A stretch of 12,282 nt of DNA from DATHVI01 sp035461385 (GTDB lineage Bacteria > Actinomycetota > Thermoleophilia > Solirubrobacterales > 70-9). The notes under the pieces were generated by a model. That model did not search any database and was not told the DNA's origin. It worked only from the letters and a program-made list of their open reading frames with translations. The position numbers and the translations under genes were made by a program. The stretch is from the NCBI GenBank assembly GCA_035461385.1, contig DATHVI010000109.1:1-12282 (forward strand), given 5' to 3'. Of this stretch, positions 11,378 through 12,282 are shown one piece after another (within the stretch, counting starts at the first letter, position 1; every line of letters starts with the position of its first letter).

Positions 11378-12282
11378 GTGGATCGCGAGGGTGACCTGAC
11401 AGATCGACTCGAACCCCCGACGGTGACCGGGGATGGCCCTGGCTCGAGCGGGGGCGGAACCGACGGCGCCGCGACTGGCGGCTCCGCGCTGCTCCGGGCG
11501 GGCGCGGCGCTCCGCGACGGCCGCTACGTGCTCGACCGCCCGCTCGGCCGCGGCGGGATGGCCGCTGTCTGGCTCGCCCGCGATCAGCGCCTCGGGCGGC
11601 CGGTGGCGATCAAGGTCCTCTCCGACACCCTCGCCGGCGACCCCGCCTACCTCTCCCGGTTCGAGCGCGAGGCGCGCGTCGCCGCGGGCCTCGCGCACAC
11701 GAACCTGATCCGGATCTACGACTACGGGACCGAGGCCGGGCGGCCGTTCCTGGTCATGGAGTACGTCGCCGGAGGCGACCTCGCCGAGCGGATCGCGGCC
11801 GGGCGCGCCCCCGACCCGGAGCGGCTCGCACGCGAGCTCCTCGACGCGCTCCGCTACATCCACCGCGCTGAGATCCTCCATCGCGACGTCAAGGCCCAGA
11901 ACGTGCTCATCGACCGCGACGGCCGCGCGCGGCTGACCGACTTCGGGATCGCCCGGCCAGCCGATGCCACGTCGCTCACCCAAACCGGGATCGTCCTCGG
12001 CACCGGCCGCTACATCGCCCCCGAGGTCTTCGCGGGCGAGCCCCCGAGCGAGCGCTCCGACCTCTACTCGCTCGGGGTCGTGCTCGGCGAGGTGCTCGCG
12101 AAGCACGACGGCTCGACCCCCGAGCTCGGCCGACTCGTCGCCGTGCTGCGCGCCAAGGACCCCGAGCGCCGGCCCCCGTCGGCCGCCGCCGCGCTGCGGT
12201 GGCTCGAGCGGCCCGCCGCGACGGCCCCGCAGCCGCCCCCGGCGCAGCCCGCCACCGCCCCGCCGCCGGCCTCCCCACATCC
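11378..12282 (+). CDS. Hanks-type serine/threonine protein kinase (partial, runs off the window)
   Basis: An open frame with no stop to the window end; counted from GTG 11378, about 301 codons are visible. The kinase domain (about 51-278) has the glycine loop LGRGGMAAVWLA (G57-G60), VAIK with K79, HRDVKAQN (168-175), DFG (188-190) and APE (214-216), so an active ATP-dependent kinase is expected. After the activation segment the C-lobe is short: LYSLGVVLGEVLAKHDG passes directly to RLVAVLRAKDPERRP, lacking the usual LTGxxPFxG segment. A proline/alanine-rich linker follows, as in PknB-like kinases before a membrane helix, which would lie beyond the window. The start is uncertain: ATG 11321 is in frame but overlaps the divergent gene; GTG 11378 has a weak TGAGG; GTG 11423 is also possible. 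A low-complexity glycine/threonine N-terminus precedes the domain. Confidence 0.88.
   Translation, partial: MDREGDLTDRLEPPTVTGDGPGSSGGGTDGAATGGSALLRAGAALRDGRYVLDRPLGRGGMAAVWLARDQRLGRPVAIKVLSDTLAGDPAYLSRFEREARVAAGLAHTNLIRIYDYGTEAGRPFLVMEYVAGGDLAERIAAGRAPDPERLARELLDALRYIHRAEILHRDVKAQNVLIDRDGRARLTDFGIARPADATSLTQTGIVLGTGRYIAPEVFAGEPPSERSDLYSLGVVLGEVLAKHDGSTPELGRLVAVLRAKDPERRPPSAAAALRWLERPAATAPQPPPAQPATAPPPASPH

Overview
This is a very GC-rich window whose codons nearly always end in G or C. Several genes begin at or within a few bases of a TANNNT -10 box, and it contains a DUF3159 membrane protein and a cysteine-free HesB-like protein. Together these suggest a chromosomal segment of an actinobacterium, most likely in the Thermoleophilia/Solirubrobacterales range. 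That placement is an inference from composition and gene families, not from a database match.

Layout on the + strand from the left: the tail of an unidentified gene (to 83), a 390-base gap, then a tight pair made of a small zinc-ribbon/helix-turn-helix protein (474-827) and a DEAD-box RNA helicase (835-2022), closed by a strong hairpin. An acetolactate-synthase-type thiamine diphosphate enzyme follows (2088-3746). It ends against a bidirectional hairpin terminator shared with convergent - strand genes: a HesB-like protein (3862-4161), an NAD(P)-binding SDR-like protein (4269-4937) and a small membrane-anchored coiled-coil protein (5079-5444). A repeat-rich divergent intergenic region (5445-5706) separates these from a cyclopropane-fatty-acid synthase (5707-6960) and a LysR regulator (7057-7998) on the + strand.

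From about 8040 to 9506 the character changes. A SpoIIE/RsbU-type PP2C phosphatase (8213-9163) uses many more T-ending codons than its neighbours. Behind it, on the opposite strand, lies a frameshifted gene remnant (9250-9506) whose reconstructed peptide resembles the N-terminal part of Shedu/DUF4263 anti-phage nucleases. I read this stretch as a small acquired and partly decayed segment.

The right end returns to host-like composition. It holds a membrane acyl-CoA/acyl-lipid desaturase (9507-10484, -), a DUF3159 multi-pass membrane protein (10636-11322, -) and, divergently, the start of a Hanks-type serine/threonine kinase (about 11378 to the window end, +) with an unusually short C-lobe.

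Functional themes are membrane-lipid modification (cyclopropane synthase, desaturase), stress and signalling (PP2C phosphatase, kinase, LysR), and RNA metabolism (helicase with its small zinc-ribbon partner). I see no tRNA, rRNA, CRISPR array or intact insertion sequence. The most unusual items are a perfect 41-base palindrome at 5589-5629, two sets of short tandem repeats flanking the coiled-coil gene, and the decayed Shedu-like fragment.
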